Source of the DNA: Eudorina sp. 2006-703-Eu-15
Lineage: Eukaryota; Chlorophyta; Chlorophyceae; Chlamydomonadales; Volvocaceae
DNA length: 64,000 nucleotides
Assembly: GCA_003117195.1 (NCBI GenBank)
Contig: BDSI01000068.1
Span: 124,001 to 188,000, forward strand
Direction of reading: 5' to 3'
Shown one piece after another: positions 23,492-33,072 of the stretch. The position numbers and the translations under genes were made by a program. Numbering within the stretch: the first letter of the stretch is position 1; every line of letters starts with the position of its first letter. The notes beneath the pieces were generated by a model. The model was given only the letters and a program-made list of their open reading frames with translations, had not been told where the DNA came from and made no database searches.

Positions 23492-23573
23492 TGACCCGAG
23501 TGGGGATTGAACCCATAACCTTCGGATGGTCCCGTGTTTGGAATCCGACGCTTCACCATTGAGCTACCAAGCC
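23492..23573 (-). pseudogene. Degenerate tRNA-Trp(CCA), U8
   Basis: Three substitutions relative to the other copies. The T-stem becomes ATGGG against CCCAC (A-C mismatch). The D-stem becomes GCTC against AAGC (C-A mismatch). The last acceptor pair becomes a G-T wobble. Anticodon and intron are unchanged. All three are C-to-T or G-to-A type changes, as expected of a decaying copy. Probably non-functional, though weak activity cannot be excluded. Confidence 0.75.
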
Positions 23574-24960
23574 TCCGTGTGTATGCACTGAAGCAATTGT
23601 AACATGCCGTACAATACTGGAACAAACCTTCACAATGTTGGGCCATACGAGTCAAGCAGTCAAGCCTCACCGAATAAACAGGTTATGTCAACTTTCTACC
23701 ATCAGCACAAAAAATAGAGCCCTGAGGGTACCTTTTCGATATTAGATATTGTATTGGAAACAACGCATACATTATTTTAATGACAAACATGTTAATTTTT
23801 AATGTTTGTTTAATTTATAAGAAAGGTTCCTTATCACAAGGACAACGGGAATTTGGTTATTGATAGCCAGGTAATGCCATAGCAGCAGAAGGCAAAAGCG
23901 CCGGGGCCATTATTACATCGTGATAAATCATATTGAGTACTGTGGACATGGCCTTACACATGGAGAGGCAGTCATGGTTCGATGTACAAACAGAGAACGG
24001 AACCGGCATTCACACTTGTACAGGGTGCGCCAATGCGGGCCCGTTGATGAGGTTCACTGTAATGATGATCAAAATGCTCATGTATCATATTGACAAACAC
24101 GAGAATATTACAAAAATAACGGTATGGTAACAATGATATAATGGTAAAGATGATGATAACGACAATGATAATGATAGTGAATAAAGATAACTGCAATAAC
24201 AATCACAGTAAGCCGAACAAGCGTAATGCAAATATTGCAAGTAATTTGTGTTAATATGATTATCATCTACACCGGCCGGCCGGGAACTGAAGATTGATGT
24301 ACTTCTAGTGAAATAAAAACCTGTGTATGCGCACGTCACCGACCAACACTCAAATAAATTTCAACGGAATCTTGACCGTGGTTTGTTCACGACACTGACA
24401 CGACGGGCACTGAATTTTCACAACACCAATGCACGACGGTGCGTGGTAGGTAACATATAATAGGTGGCTAGGCCTGCAGACATGTATCGCATTGCTGCAT
24501 CTGGGCCGCCTGGGGATTGATCCACACCTAAATGGTCAACTGATACCAGTATCGGTATGAGCTATCTGGGCCCGTTGGAACACCCGGTCGGGATACGGGT
24601 CCACCTTGTAACGGTTACATACAATATCGGTGTCAGTGTTCGTATCTTATTTTAAGACTTTCGTCCGCATGGACGAAAGGGAGTAACTTTGGCCCGTTTC
24701 GTTGGTTGGCTGGTGGACGAACAGCCCCTCCGGGGCCGTCATCCGTTCGTCCGGCAGGATGAAAGGGACGAACGCTTGGAAACCGCTGATTGAGGTAGCT
24801 TTGGTTTCGGGCTTCTTATCTTTCGGTGCCGACAACGATTTGAGTTTCTCGGCCCGAGCACGGTCTCCTGCTGTCGGCTTCCGGGCTGACAGCACCGGTG
24901 GACCAGCTGAAGACGGCCCGGCCTCACCCCAATGTCACGCCAACGCCAGTGTTCACTACG

Positions 24961-24965
24961 ATTAC
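24961..24965. repeat. LTR retrotransposon target duplication, left
   Basis: ATTAC, repeated at 29,807-29,811. Uninterrupted units have one copy at the same place (CGATTACAGGCTC). Confidence 0.95.
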
Positions 24966-25283
24966 TGTTGTATACTGCGTACAACAAATCCTGCCTGTAG
25001 TGCACGTGCACGTACTAAGTCCTACACGGTAGGCGGGGCCCCACGTGGGAGCTTGGTGACCCTGGGTCACTGGTAGCGGAACGACGTGTTCCAGGACGAC
25101 GAGTCCATATATCGGTTGAGAATATAAGAACGTCTTATATTCCATTGCCTCGATGGCCTACCACGCGGTAGTTCAGGTTCACGTACGGAACCTTATCCGG
25201 ACGACTTTAAGTAGTCGCGCCGACTCTCAACCGGTAGTTCTTACTACCACCAAGTATGGACTTTTCTGATTAAATATACAACA
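24966..25283 (+). repeat. 5' LTR (318 bp)
   Basis: Begins TGTTGTATACTGCG and ends TAAATATACAACA. A TATATAT-like stretch near 25,107-25,135 (CCATATATCGG, GAATATAAG) could be the promoter. The first 21 bases form an imperfect palindrome (TGTTGTATAC..GTACAACA). Confidence 0.95.
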
Positions 25284-25595
25284 ACAGGTATCGAGACGTT
25301 CTTTCCTGGACGCCTCCCTTACATATTATTCGCAAGTACATGTCGCACCTCCTTTCCGTCGAGGCTTTGCGGGACGCGCTCCCTTCGTCGTCTGAAGCCT
25401 CTGGTAAGCAGTAGGGTTCCGAACGTGTCTTTTGTTCGCGGGAGCTCAGATTAGTGAGCCGCCGCAGACGACGATCGGTGCGAGCAGTGCCCGACTTGCG
25501 GTCGCGTTTCCCGTGCGTCGTGGGCAAGGTCGCCCTATAGCTCGGGTAGGATTAATTTCCCTCCGGTTTGCCTTTGAGTTGCGAAGCGGGGCGAA
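25284..25595 (+). other. Retrotransposon leader with possible primer-binding site
   Basis: The sequence directly after the 5' LTR is ACAGGTATCGAGAC. It resembles, but does not match, the TGGTATCAGAGC type of site complementary to the 3' end of initiator tRNA-Met. The expected TGG start is not present, so primer identity is uncertain. The remaining 300 bp have no recognised feature. Confidence 0.4.
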
Positions 25596-26376
25596 ATGTC
25601 TTATCGGATGTCGGATATCTTTTCACTTGCGCATCAGCACCGCGTTCCGGTGCCTGCTGCGAACCTTGTGCCAAATCCGGCACTGAGCGCACCAGTGGCG
25701 CATCCCGTGCAAATTGGTGCTGGTTCTTCGACCGGAGCCGCCGTGCAACTTCAGCCAGTAGTTCATCCGGCAGTCGCTGGGGGCTCTTCCGGCCTCGCCG
25801 CACCACCGGATCCCGTGCAGTTAATTCAGCAAATTGTTAATGCGGGTTCCGGTGCTGCTGTTGCTGATGCTGTGCCTGAGGTCCGCGCTCCGCCTCCGGC
25901 CGCCGCTTTTGTCGCTGATGTGGCTACGCCGTATAACGCTAACCTCGCCGCACGCCCGATCACCACCAATGATTTGCGGCAGCTTTTTAACGCTTGGTTT
26001 GGCCCTGCGCCTGCAGCGACGCAAACCGATTTTGGCCTACCGACCGACGTGCACCGTCCGCCGATGGACGCTCGAGAGGTTCCCACCGAGGCACGTGCCT
26101 CGCCAGCCGTCGCGGCTTCTCCTCTCGCTGGGGTAAGCGTTGGGTTACGGGGTCCGACCGCGGGGTCGCAGTCCAACGAGGCTGAGCTGCTTAAGCTGAC
26201 CGTACCTACGCCGAAACTGCACATAGACGATAGGACAGTCTTGAAGACGCTCCCTACGACCGTGCGCGCGTTCGTGCGTGACGTAGTGAATGTCTTCTCT
26301 ATCGTTTCCTGGGGACAAAACGAGGCCGCTTGCTGCCTGTTCTTGTCGCAAGCGCTGTCCGGGCAAGCTAAAACGT

Positions 26377-26386
26377 GGTACGATAC
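26377..26386. repeat. MITE target-site duplication, left
   Basis: GGTACGATAC, repeated exactly at 26,621-26,630. Confidence 0.93.
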
Positions 26387-26620
26387 AGGGTGGCTATCTT
26401 AAGATATGAATATATATTCGGCCGAAAATCTTGAGTTTTGATAGATACTTTCCCTCGGGAGAAAAATGAGGTTTTAGATACTCATGGCCTCTCGCGCGGG
26501 GAAGAGCCCCCTTGAGTAGATAAAATGCCGGCAAAAGCTCCCTCCGACAGATACTTTCAGCACGATTGGGCAAGGAGTATCTCCGGCCGTAGATACTCTG
26601 TAAAATAAGATAGCCACCCT
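26387..26620. mobile_element. 234-bp MITE with 15-bp TIRs
   Basis: Perfect 15-bp terminal inverted repeats, AGGGTGGCTATCTTA at 26,387-26,401 and its complement at 26,606-26,620, flanked by 10-bp direct repeats. There is no coding capacity. Four direct AGATACT words occur inside (26,443, 26,476, 26,549, 26,591), resembling subterminal transposase-binding repeats. A 9-11-bp duplication is most typical of Mutator-like elements, so I assign it there tentatively. Confidence 0.9.
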
Positions 26621-26630
26621 GGTACGATAC
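26621..26630. repeat. MITE target-site duplication, right
   Basis: GGTACGATAC; the gag reading frame continues directly after it. Confidence 0.93.
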
Positions 26631-27271
26631 CTGGTCCTTAGCAACTAAAACCTTCACGACGCGTGACGTTTTAGTTGGCTTAGTCCAGCGGTTCGCCCCT
26701 CAGATCCAGTCGTTGGAAGAAGAGGCGCGAATCAAGTTGCGAAAGCTGACGTACCGCATGGTAACGGGTGAAACCGTCGCCACCTATCAGAGCCGTTTTG
26801 ACGCTTTAGTGACCGACATTCCTGACTTCTCGGAAAAAGAACGTATCTTCTCTTTCCGGCAGGGGCTGTTGGATCACTTAGCGGGAAAATGTGCTGTCGA
26901 TCAGAATAGTCAACCGTTTACGTCGTACCAGGACTTGCTCACGCGTGCTTATGGTGTCGAACGCCGCCACCTCGCCGAACAGCATGCTCGTGCCGCCCTG
27001 CGCTCAAACGCTGCTCTGCTGCAGCCCGGCGACGTGGCCATGCTCGAGGGTGCCGCTGCACCGCCGGGCCGGGCTCCGCCGCCTCGCGCGGGTCCTGTGG
27101 CGGCCCTCGCGGTCAACCGGCCGCAGCTGAAGCGCAAGGGACCGTCGAACAAATGATTGGACGCCCTCTCTCTTTCGATGCGTGCTCGCTGCGCGCTGGG
27201 TTCGGTGAACTTTATAACCTGTTCGCGCCGCCCAATTCGGCCTTTGCCTCGGCTGCACTGAGGGCCACACT

Positions 27272-28125
27272 GTGTGGTTCGTACCTCACTCGCACTCGCA
27301 CCTCCGAGCGTTCCTGAAACGTTATGTGGTGTGCAAGCAGCAGCGTCCAGACACCGCGTTGGCGTTGCTCCTACCTGCCTCGTTGACAGCTCGTACGTCA
27401 GCGCTGCCGTCCACTATGCGCTGCGTTCATCGGTTTGCGCCAGGTTTGTCGTTGTTCAACACGCTTGATCTCGCTGGTCAGCCTGTGCCGTTGCCGCCCG
27501 CGAGTTCGTCTGCGGAGCTGTGGTACGATGCCCCTGCTGCCGTACGGCCGCCGGCCCCTCCGTTTGCCTCGGCCCTGACCCTGCCTGTCGCTGCCGCGTT
27601 GCCTGGGGGTGCGCTGCCCCTGGTCTCATCTCGTGTCGCTGGCCTTACGCTGTCCACCCTTGTCGACACGGGTGCCAGTCATGACTTCATCAGTGAGTCT
27701 GTCGTCAATCTGCTGCGTGTTCCGCTCCGCCCGTGCGCCTGGTCGCGTGTGCACTTGGCTGATGGAGGTTCGCAGTCGATTCTTGGCCAGGTCACTCTCC
27801 GGTTGTCTCTTGGGTCGATGCGTCTGACCGTCACTCCGTTCGTGGTACCTGCCTTCACCGACGCCGCGTCCTACATTCTGGGCTCTGCTACGTTGCTGCA
27901 GCATCAGGCCGTCGTGGACTATGGCTCCCGCACGTTGCGGTTTTGCAAGGATGGGGTGTGCTGCCGTGTGCCGCTTCAGCCCTTGCATGGCGTCGGGCTG
28001 GGGGGAGAAGAGCAACCGCCGGTCGTCAACTTTGCAGCCGCCGCCATGTGCAATCGTGCTGATCCTGTTCGTATTGGCCGCAAAGCTGCGAAGCGTGAGC
28101 TCCGTCGTGGCGCTCATGCCCTGTT
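27272..28125 (+). pseudogene. Retropepsin-type aspartic protease region
   Basis: The frame carries the retropepsin active-site motif LVDTGASHDF at about 27,657-27,686 and the second conserved segment YILGSATLL about 60 residues later. A proline- and alanine-rich linker precedes it. It continues without its own clear start; the first in-frame ATG lies well inside, and a stop at 27,215 closes the frame upstream. Towards 28,110-28,130 homology moves to another frame, so PR and RT are separated by a frameshift that may be a mutation or a programmed shift; no slippery heptamer stands out. Confidence 0.8.
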
Positions 28126-28128
28126 AGT

Positions 28129-28670
28129 TCGGGTGAGTATGCGGACGTCTTTCAGGAGATCCCGGGACTGTCGCCGGTCCGCCCCGTGGGTCATACCATT
28201 CCGTTGGTGCCGGGAGCACAGCCGGTGTCTCGCCCTATGTACCGCCTTAGTCCGCTCGAGTTGGATGAGGTTAAGCGTCAGGTGACGGATCTGATTGCTA
28301 AAGGAATGGTGCGCCCCAGTACATCGCCGTACTCGGCCCCGATCCTCTGCGTCGGTAAGAAGGATGGTGGGTTGCGCATGTGTATCGATTACCGCGGGTT
28401 GAATGCGATCACGGTGAAGAACCGTTACCCTCTCCCACGTGTGGATGATCTGCTGGATAAGCTGCAAGGCGCCGCGTTCTTCAGCTCTATCGACTTACAG
28501 CAAGGGTAAAACCAGATTCGGATTGCGGATTCTGATATCCCTAAGACGGCGTTCCGTACACCGTTTGGCCACTTCGAGTACACGGTACTTAGCTTTGGGC
28601 TGGTTAACACGCCTGCGACGTTTCAGGCTGTGATGGATCGCATCTTCCGTCCGTACACTGACCGTGTCGT
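28129..28670 (+). pseudogene. Truncated gypsy-type reverse transcriptase
   Basis: In-frame homology runs through [20 protein letters not shown], the PMYRLSPLE segment, the [20 protein letters not shown] block, [20 protein letters not shown] and [21 protein letters not shown] at 28,507-28,509 sits where the family has an aromatic residue (GYHQIRI region). The frame then continues through [17 protein letters not shown] and [14 protein letters not shown] before homology ends near 28,668. The catalytic YxDD, the thumb, RNase H and integrase are all missing, most simply by an internal deletion. Confidence 0.88.
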
Positions 28671-29474
28671 TCACGGTGCCGAAGCCGTACTGCTTCAACA
28701 CGGGTATCGAGTGCCCTTCTCAGCAACAATAACCGAGTGTGCAGCCCCTAAAGCCCGAGCTCTTCTTGGCGGCGTGTTCTCTCGAGGGGCGTCCCTTTGT
28801 GGTTTGATCGACTCATTCCGCAAGTTAACGTCAGGAAGTTCCGACGGGAACCGACACCCTGCACGGGCTGGGTATGTCGTCGTGCTGGTGGTGCCGTACC
28901 TCCGCCGATTCCTGGTCCTCTCACTACAGGCAGGCCCTGTGTGTACTGTATTTCGAACGATCGTTGCTGAGACTCTTAACCGTCGAACTGCTCATGTTCG
29001 CACCGTACGACCGGTGATTCGGTTTGAGGATGTTGCGTTACATCCTGCCCTGTGATAAGCGCCACTGATGTAAAACCTGGTAGCTTTCACATGGTGCGTT
29101 GCAACCTTTTGCGTGATGCCCTTGGTTTGCGTTGTGAAAACGCAGGGGGGTCAATGCAGTATGCGTTTCCGCCCTGGGTAGCTCCCTCGGAAACGGCGCG
29201 TGTGCGCCCTTGGTAACGTACCATGGCTTAGCAGATGACGTGTCTGCGACCTGACAGCGTTGTTGGGGTTTTGGTTGCATTTCCTTCGCCTAAGGACCTT
29301 CATGATGCCCCTGTGTGGGTTTAATGAGGCGGTGCTCGCGTGTTGCACCACAGACCGCGTTGGTCTCGGCAGTCAGATGGCGTTTCTGTACTGGGACAGC
29401 GCTGTCCAGTTGCACGGCAACTCCGATTCGTTGTTTCGGGCAAAACCTGCTGACGCAGCGGGGACGCTGCGTCC
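28671..29474 (+). other. Retrotransposon 3' internal region, nothing recognised
   Basis: About 800 bp between the truncated RT and the 3' LTR. Short open frames on both strands have no recognisable motif. It may be the far end of the original internal region left after the deletion, or unrelated filler. Confidence 0.5.
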
Positions 29475-29488
29475 GGAGGGGGGATAGT
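29475..29488 (+). other. Polypurine tract
   Basis: GGAGGGGGGATAGT directly before the 3' LTR: purine-rich, and placed where plus-strand priming occurs in LTR retrotransposons. Confidence 0.7.
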
Positions 29489-29806
29489 TGTTGTATACTG
29501 CGTACAACAAATCCTGCCTGTAGTGCACGTGCACGTACTAAGTCCTACACGGTAGGCGGGGCCCCACGTGGGAGCTTGGTGACCCTGGGTCACTGGTAGC
29601 GGAACGACGTGTTCCAGGACGACGAGTCCATATATCGGTTGAGAATATAAGAACGTCTTATATTCCATTGCCTCGATGGCCTACCACGCGGTAGTTCAGG
29701 TTCACGTACGGAACCTTATCCGGACGACTTTAAGTAGTCGCGCCGACTCTCAACCGGTAGTTCTTACTACCACCAAGTATGGACTTTTCTGATTAAATAT
29801 ACAACA
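29489..29806 (+). repeat. 3' LTR (318 bp)
   Basis: I find no difference from the 5' LTR over 318 bp. It is followed by the second ATTAC at 29,807-29,811, after which the unit resumes with CGGCTCAAATC (one A-to-C change next to the junction). Confidence 0.95.
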
Positions 29807-30178
29807 ATTACCGGCTCAAATCAATGGATTTGCTCGCTTTGGCGGACGAACAGGTCGGGTTTCGGGTCCTTTCGTCCGTTTGGCTGGTGGACGAACGCCG
29901 GCTTTCGGCCGGCATTTCGTTCGTTCGGCCGGACAATCGCGCCTTAAGCTGTTCGTCCAAAACGGCCCTTCGGGCCGCCGGTTCATCCGGACAACGAAGA
30001 TACGAACACTGATCGGTGACCTGCATGAAAATGAATGTGACCCCCAGCCAATAGCAGGATGTCTGTCTGTCCACACCCTTACCCTTACAATATCACACAT
30101 CCACCATAAACATCTGAGAGCTTATAAGCCATTCTCCAGCCATCCATAGCCCATGTCATCTCCGCCTCCTGTGTTGAT

Positions 30179-30250
30179 TGCCCACATTGAGGATTGAACT
30201 CAAGACCTTTCCCTTACGAAGGGAACGCTCTACCACTAAACTATATAGGC
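30179..30250 (-). tRNA. tRNA-Thr(CGT), D-stem variant, U9
   Basis: One change (CTAAACTATA on the plus strand) converts the D-stem from GCTT to GTTT, replacing a C-G pair by T-G. The fold is kept, so the gene may still work. Confidence 0.88.
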
Positions 30251-30301
30251 AATTTACAAGTGCACAGCAGACTGATGGGCGGTCTCGACGGGCTGGGTGG
30301 T

Positions 30302-30388
30302 TGATCACGATGGGACTCGAACCCACAATCTCCGCCTGCATCCCGGCCGTACCGGAGGGCGATGTCTTATCCATTAGGCCACGCGACC
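30302..30388 (-). tRNA. tRNA-Arg(CCG), doubly altered, U9
   Basis: The discriminator changes from G to A, and the D-stem 3' strand from GGC to GAC, which breaks one of its three pairs. T-loop and intron are as in U1. Discriminator and D-stem changes are likely to impair folding or charging; possibly a pseudogene. Confidence 0.7.
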
Positions 30389-30610
30389 CACATGCCAGTA
30401 GGACCGGGAGGCCCTCACCTTAGCCACTACGCTTGAGTCACATCCACGCTTACCCGCCCAAAAGCGGGAAGGCATGGCCCATCTTCTTCCCTTCACGCAT
30501 GCACATTTAGGATGTTGCTTTTTGTTGGTAAGCACGCATGGTACGCTCAGCTGGAATGTGACATGCATGTGACACCACTGTCGCGAGCAAGTATACGTAT
30601 ATGACCCTGA

Positions 30611-31226
30611 TGTCAGGCCGTATGACTGCTCTCTGACGTATCATGTGCCTACCCGTGACTGGGAAGGCATGCGCGAAAAAGAAAAGACTCCTCGGCGCAT
30701 GCGCGCACGTTGGCTGTTCCATTCAAACAAGTCTGCATCAACATAAGATCAGAAATAACATGCCATCGTGGAGGCAGCAGAAACGCTGTTGTAGGTTCGC
30801 GACACCGGAGGCAAGGCCGAAGGTAGGATCAGCTGGCTGGTCCGTTGCAGAATCGACGCCGCGCAGCTGTCCATAACGCTGATGTAAGCACTATGCGTGC
30901 AAATGATGACAATGGAACAAGGGCTCGGTCCAGGAGATGAATGATGTGATGAACGACCTTACATGTCTCTTCCGCTAGGCCAGGTCCATAACCTAACGAA
31001 AGGGGCCTACTGGTTGCTCATCGGCTATTGCCGAAGAGCAAATCGAGACAAAGCACCAAGGCAAAGCCTCGACCTAAATCACAAGACAAACAAGTACGAC
31101 ACTCTACCATCAGTGATGGTCCCGAAACCAAAGGAAACGGACAACCGAATCACACAACAACTCACAGTAACCGCAAATAACCGAATTGGAGCAGTAAACT
31201 GACGGGTGCAGTCAATCGGCGTGACA
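30611..31226. mobile_element. TIR element, short copy (616 bp)
   Basis: Begins TGTCAGGCCGTATGACTGC and ends with the complement of TGTCACGCCGATTGACTGC, giving an imperfect terminal inverted repeat of about 19-20 bp. It lacks the 613-bp centre of the copy that follows, as non-autonomous internal-deletion derivatives usually do. Short open frames (30,643-30,876; 30,963-31,202) match nothing I recognise. The left flank is CTGA, repeated at 32,458-32,461 after the second copy, suggesting a 4-bp target duplication for the pair. Confidence 0.8.
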
Positions 31227-31228
31227 GC

Positions 31229-32457
31229 TGTCAGGCCGTATGACTGCTCTCTGACGTATCATGTGCCTACCCGTGACTCCCCCCCCCAGCGTGCAACGCA
31301 GTAGCAAAGCTGGAAAGATGGGTTCCAGGTGGTGTGGTGTGGATGCGTGAGGTAATTGCGTCCAAATGCGGCAATAAGCGACCAGCATGCGCAGCTGGCA
31401 ATATGAAGTACATGGCGACCGAGACCCGAAATGTACGACAAGTACGGCATGCTCAGACAGTGTCCGACATGATGGTAACAGACTCGCAAGAGGGAACACC
31501 AACGGCGCGGCTACTGATGCAGTCAATCAAATGGGCCAGCAGCAAACAAGGCACAAACACAAAGCACGGTGTATGCTCCAGCTGGTCTACACGAAAGGCT
31601 AAGCACAAGGCGTGGCCCGGGATCTAGCGCTGGCGACTTTGGCACGGGCATTCCCACAGACAGCAAAACACGCGGGCATCACCTCCGAACGCGGCCTGGG
31701 CTGCACACGCATGACCTCAGAACTCTCACGTCGGGCGATTCCAACTGGATGGAGCACCAAAATGACGACCGCCGAACGGAACGGCTAAGAAGTCGCAGAC
31801 ATACCAAATCGCTCGGCACCATTGACAACTGTCATTCAGCAACCATCATTTGATCACGCTTGACAATACAAGCGCTTTGTCTCGATTTGCTGGGAAGGCA
31901 TGCGCGAAAAAGAAAAGACTCCTCGGCGCATGCGCGCACGTTGGCTGTTCCATTCAAACAAGTCTGCATCAACATAAGATCAGAAATAACATGCCATCGT
32001 GGAGGCAGCAGAAACGCTGTTGTAGGTTCGCGACACCGGAGGCAAGGCCGAAGGTAGGATCAGCTGGCTGGTCCGTTGCAGAATCGACGCCGCGCAGCTG
32101 TCCATAACGCTGATGTAAGCACTATGCGTGCAAATGATGACAATGGAACAAGGGCTCGGTCCAGGAGATGAATGATGTGATGAACGACCTTACATGTCTC
32201 TTCCGCTAGGCCAGGTCCATAACCTAACGAAAGGGGCCTACTGGTTGCTCATCGGCTATTGCCGAAGAGCAAATCGAGACAAAGCACCAAGGCAAAGCCT
32301 CGACCTAAATCACAAGACAAACAAGTACGACACTCTACCATCAGTGATGGTCCCGAAACCAAAGGAAACGGACAACCGAATCACACAACAACTCACAGTA
32401 ACCGCAAATAACCGAATTGGAGCAGTAAACTGACGGGTGCAGTCAATCGGCGTGACA
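31229..32457. mobile_element. TIR element, long copy (1,229 bp)
   Basis: Same ends as the short copy. Its first 50 bp equal 30,611-30,660 and its last 566 bp (31,892-32,457) equal 30,661-31,226. Between them is a private 613-bp centre (31,279-31,891) starting with a C8-C9 run. An 18-bp stretch at 31,874-31,891 is the exact inverse of 32,268-32,285. No transposase can be recognised. Only the two bases GC separate the copies, so they are head to tail. Confidence 0.8.
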
Positions 32458-32990
32458 CTGACGCACCCGTATTTTTGTCAATCATTTCTTGAACTTCACA
32501 CAGGTGTTGGGTCAGAACCTACCCAGGAAATGATCACACGTCGTAAACCAATCACCAAATCGTTATCACACTGATGACATGCGGTACATCAGGTCGGGTG
32601 TACTGAAGACACTTGTATGTTGCGGAACCCCCATCAATGATTATATATTTTATCTTTTTAGTAATGATTTTACAGTGGACCGCTAGGGTCATCGGTGCCA
32701 CCCGCAGCCTCCATCCTCACCACACCCTGCAAAAATCACAAAGGGCCGCCACATGGCATACATACCAGACAGACTCCACAAACACGGGAGTCACACCGTA
32801 CCTACGGACCAGCCATGGTCAAGTACACACCCCACGCTGTAGGAGCAGCATAGAAACTTACTATTCAGCCCCCGCAACACCCTTATGTAACCCATATGAA
32901 CTTGTTACAGACACACGTGTCCAACTTTCATATGGTCCGTGGCGCATACATAGTGACATGTGTACCCAACCATCATTTGATCAGCCTCAG

Positions 32991-33072
32991 TGACCCGGGT
33001 GGGGATTGAACCCACAACCTTCGGATGGTCCCGTGTTTGGAATCCGACGCTCCACCATTGAGCTACCAAGCC
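32991..33072 (-). tRNA. tRNA-Trp(CCA) with intron, U9
   Basis: Majority form, intact, although the 5' part of its unit is split by transposons. Confidence 0.94.

Larger units (their letters stand above)
21096..23896. repeat. Array unit U8 (2,801 bp)
   Basis: A standard long-form unit. The Arg gene returns to the intact T-loop, while the Trp gene is damaged. Confidence 0.95.
25596..27156 (+). pseudogene. Retrotransposon gag, interrupted by a MITE
   Basis: The frame opens at ATG 25,596. The first ~150 residues are rich in Ala, Pro and Val. Around residues 225-264 (ACCLFLSQALSGQAKTWYD) it resembles the retrotransposon gag capsid domain. A 234-bp MITE plus its 10-bp duplication then breaks it. 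The frame resumes at about 26,631 and runs to a stop at 27,154-27,156 through TYRMVTGETVATYQSRFDAL and the FRQGLLDHLAGK segment, also typical of this domain. The inserted length is not a multiple of three. No canonical zinc knuckle is seen before the stop; a CxxCxxxGH trace lies further on, at about 27,245-27,268, in the PR frame. Confidence 0.8.
24966..29806 (+). mobile_element. Defective Ty3/gypsy-type LTR retrotransposon
   Basis: A 4,841-bp element with two 318-bp LTRs that I read as identical, TG...CA ends (TGTTG/CAACA), and a 5-bp target duplication. Internal order is leader, gag, aspartic protease, reverse transcriptase fragment, then about 0.8 kb without recognisable domains. PR before RT with no integrase between them is the gypsy-type order, and the RT segment resembles the gypsy superfamily. 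gag is broken by a MITE, PR and RT are out of frame with each other, RT has a stop codon and ends before its catalytic YxDD, and RNase H and integrase are absent. Identical LTRs indicate recent insertion, so the machinery must have been supplied in trans. Confidence 0.93.

Noticed and set aside
25284..25297. Definite initiator-tRNA-Met primer-binding site
   Set aside because: The sequence begins ACAGG rather than TGG and matches only loosely, so the primer cannot be assigned.
28671..29474. Remnant integrase domain after RT
   Set aside because: No HHCC zinc motif, DDE spacing or GPY/F module could be read in any frame.
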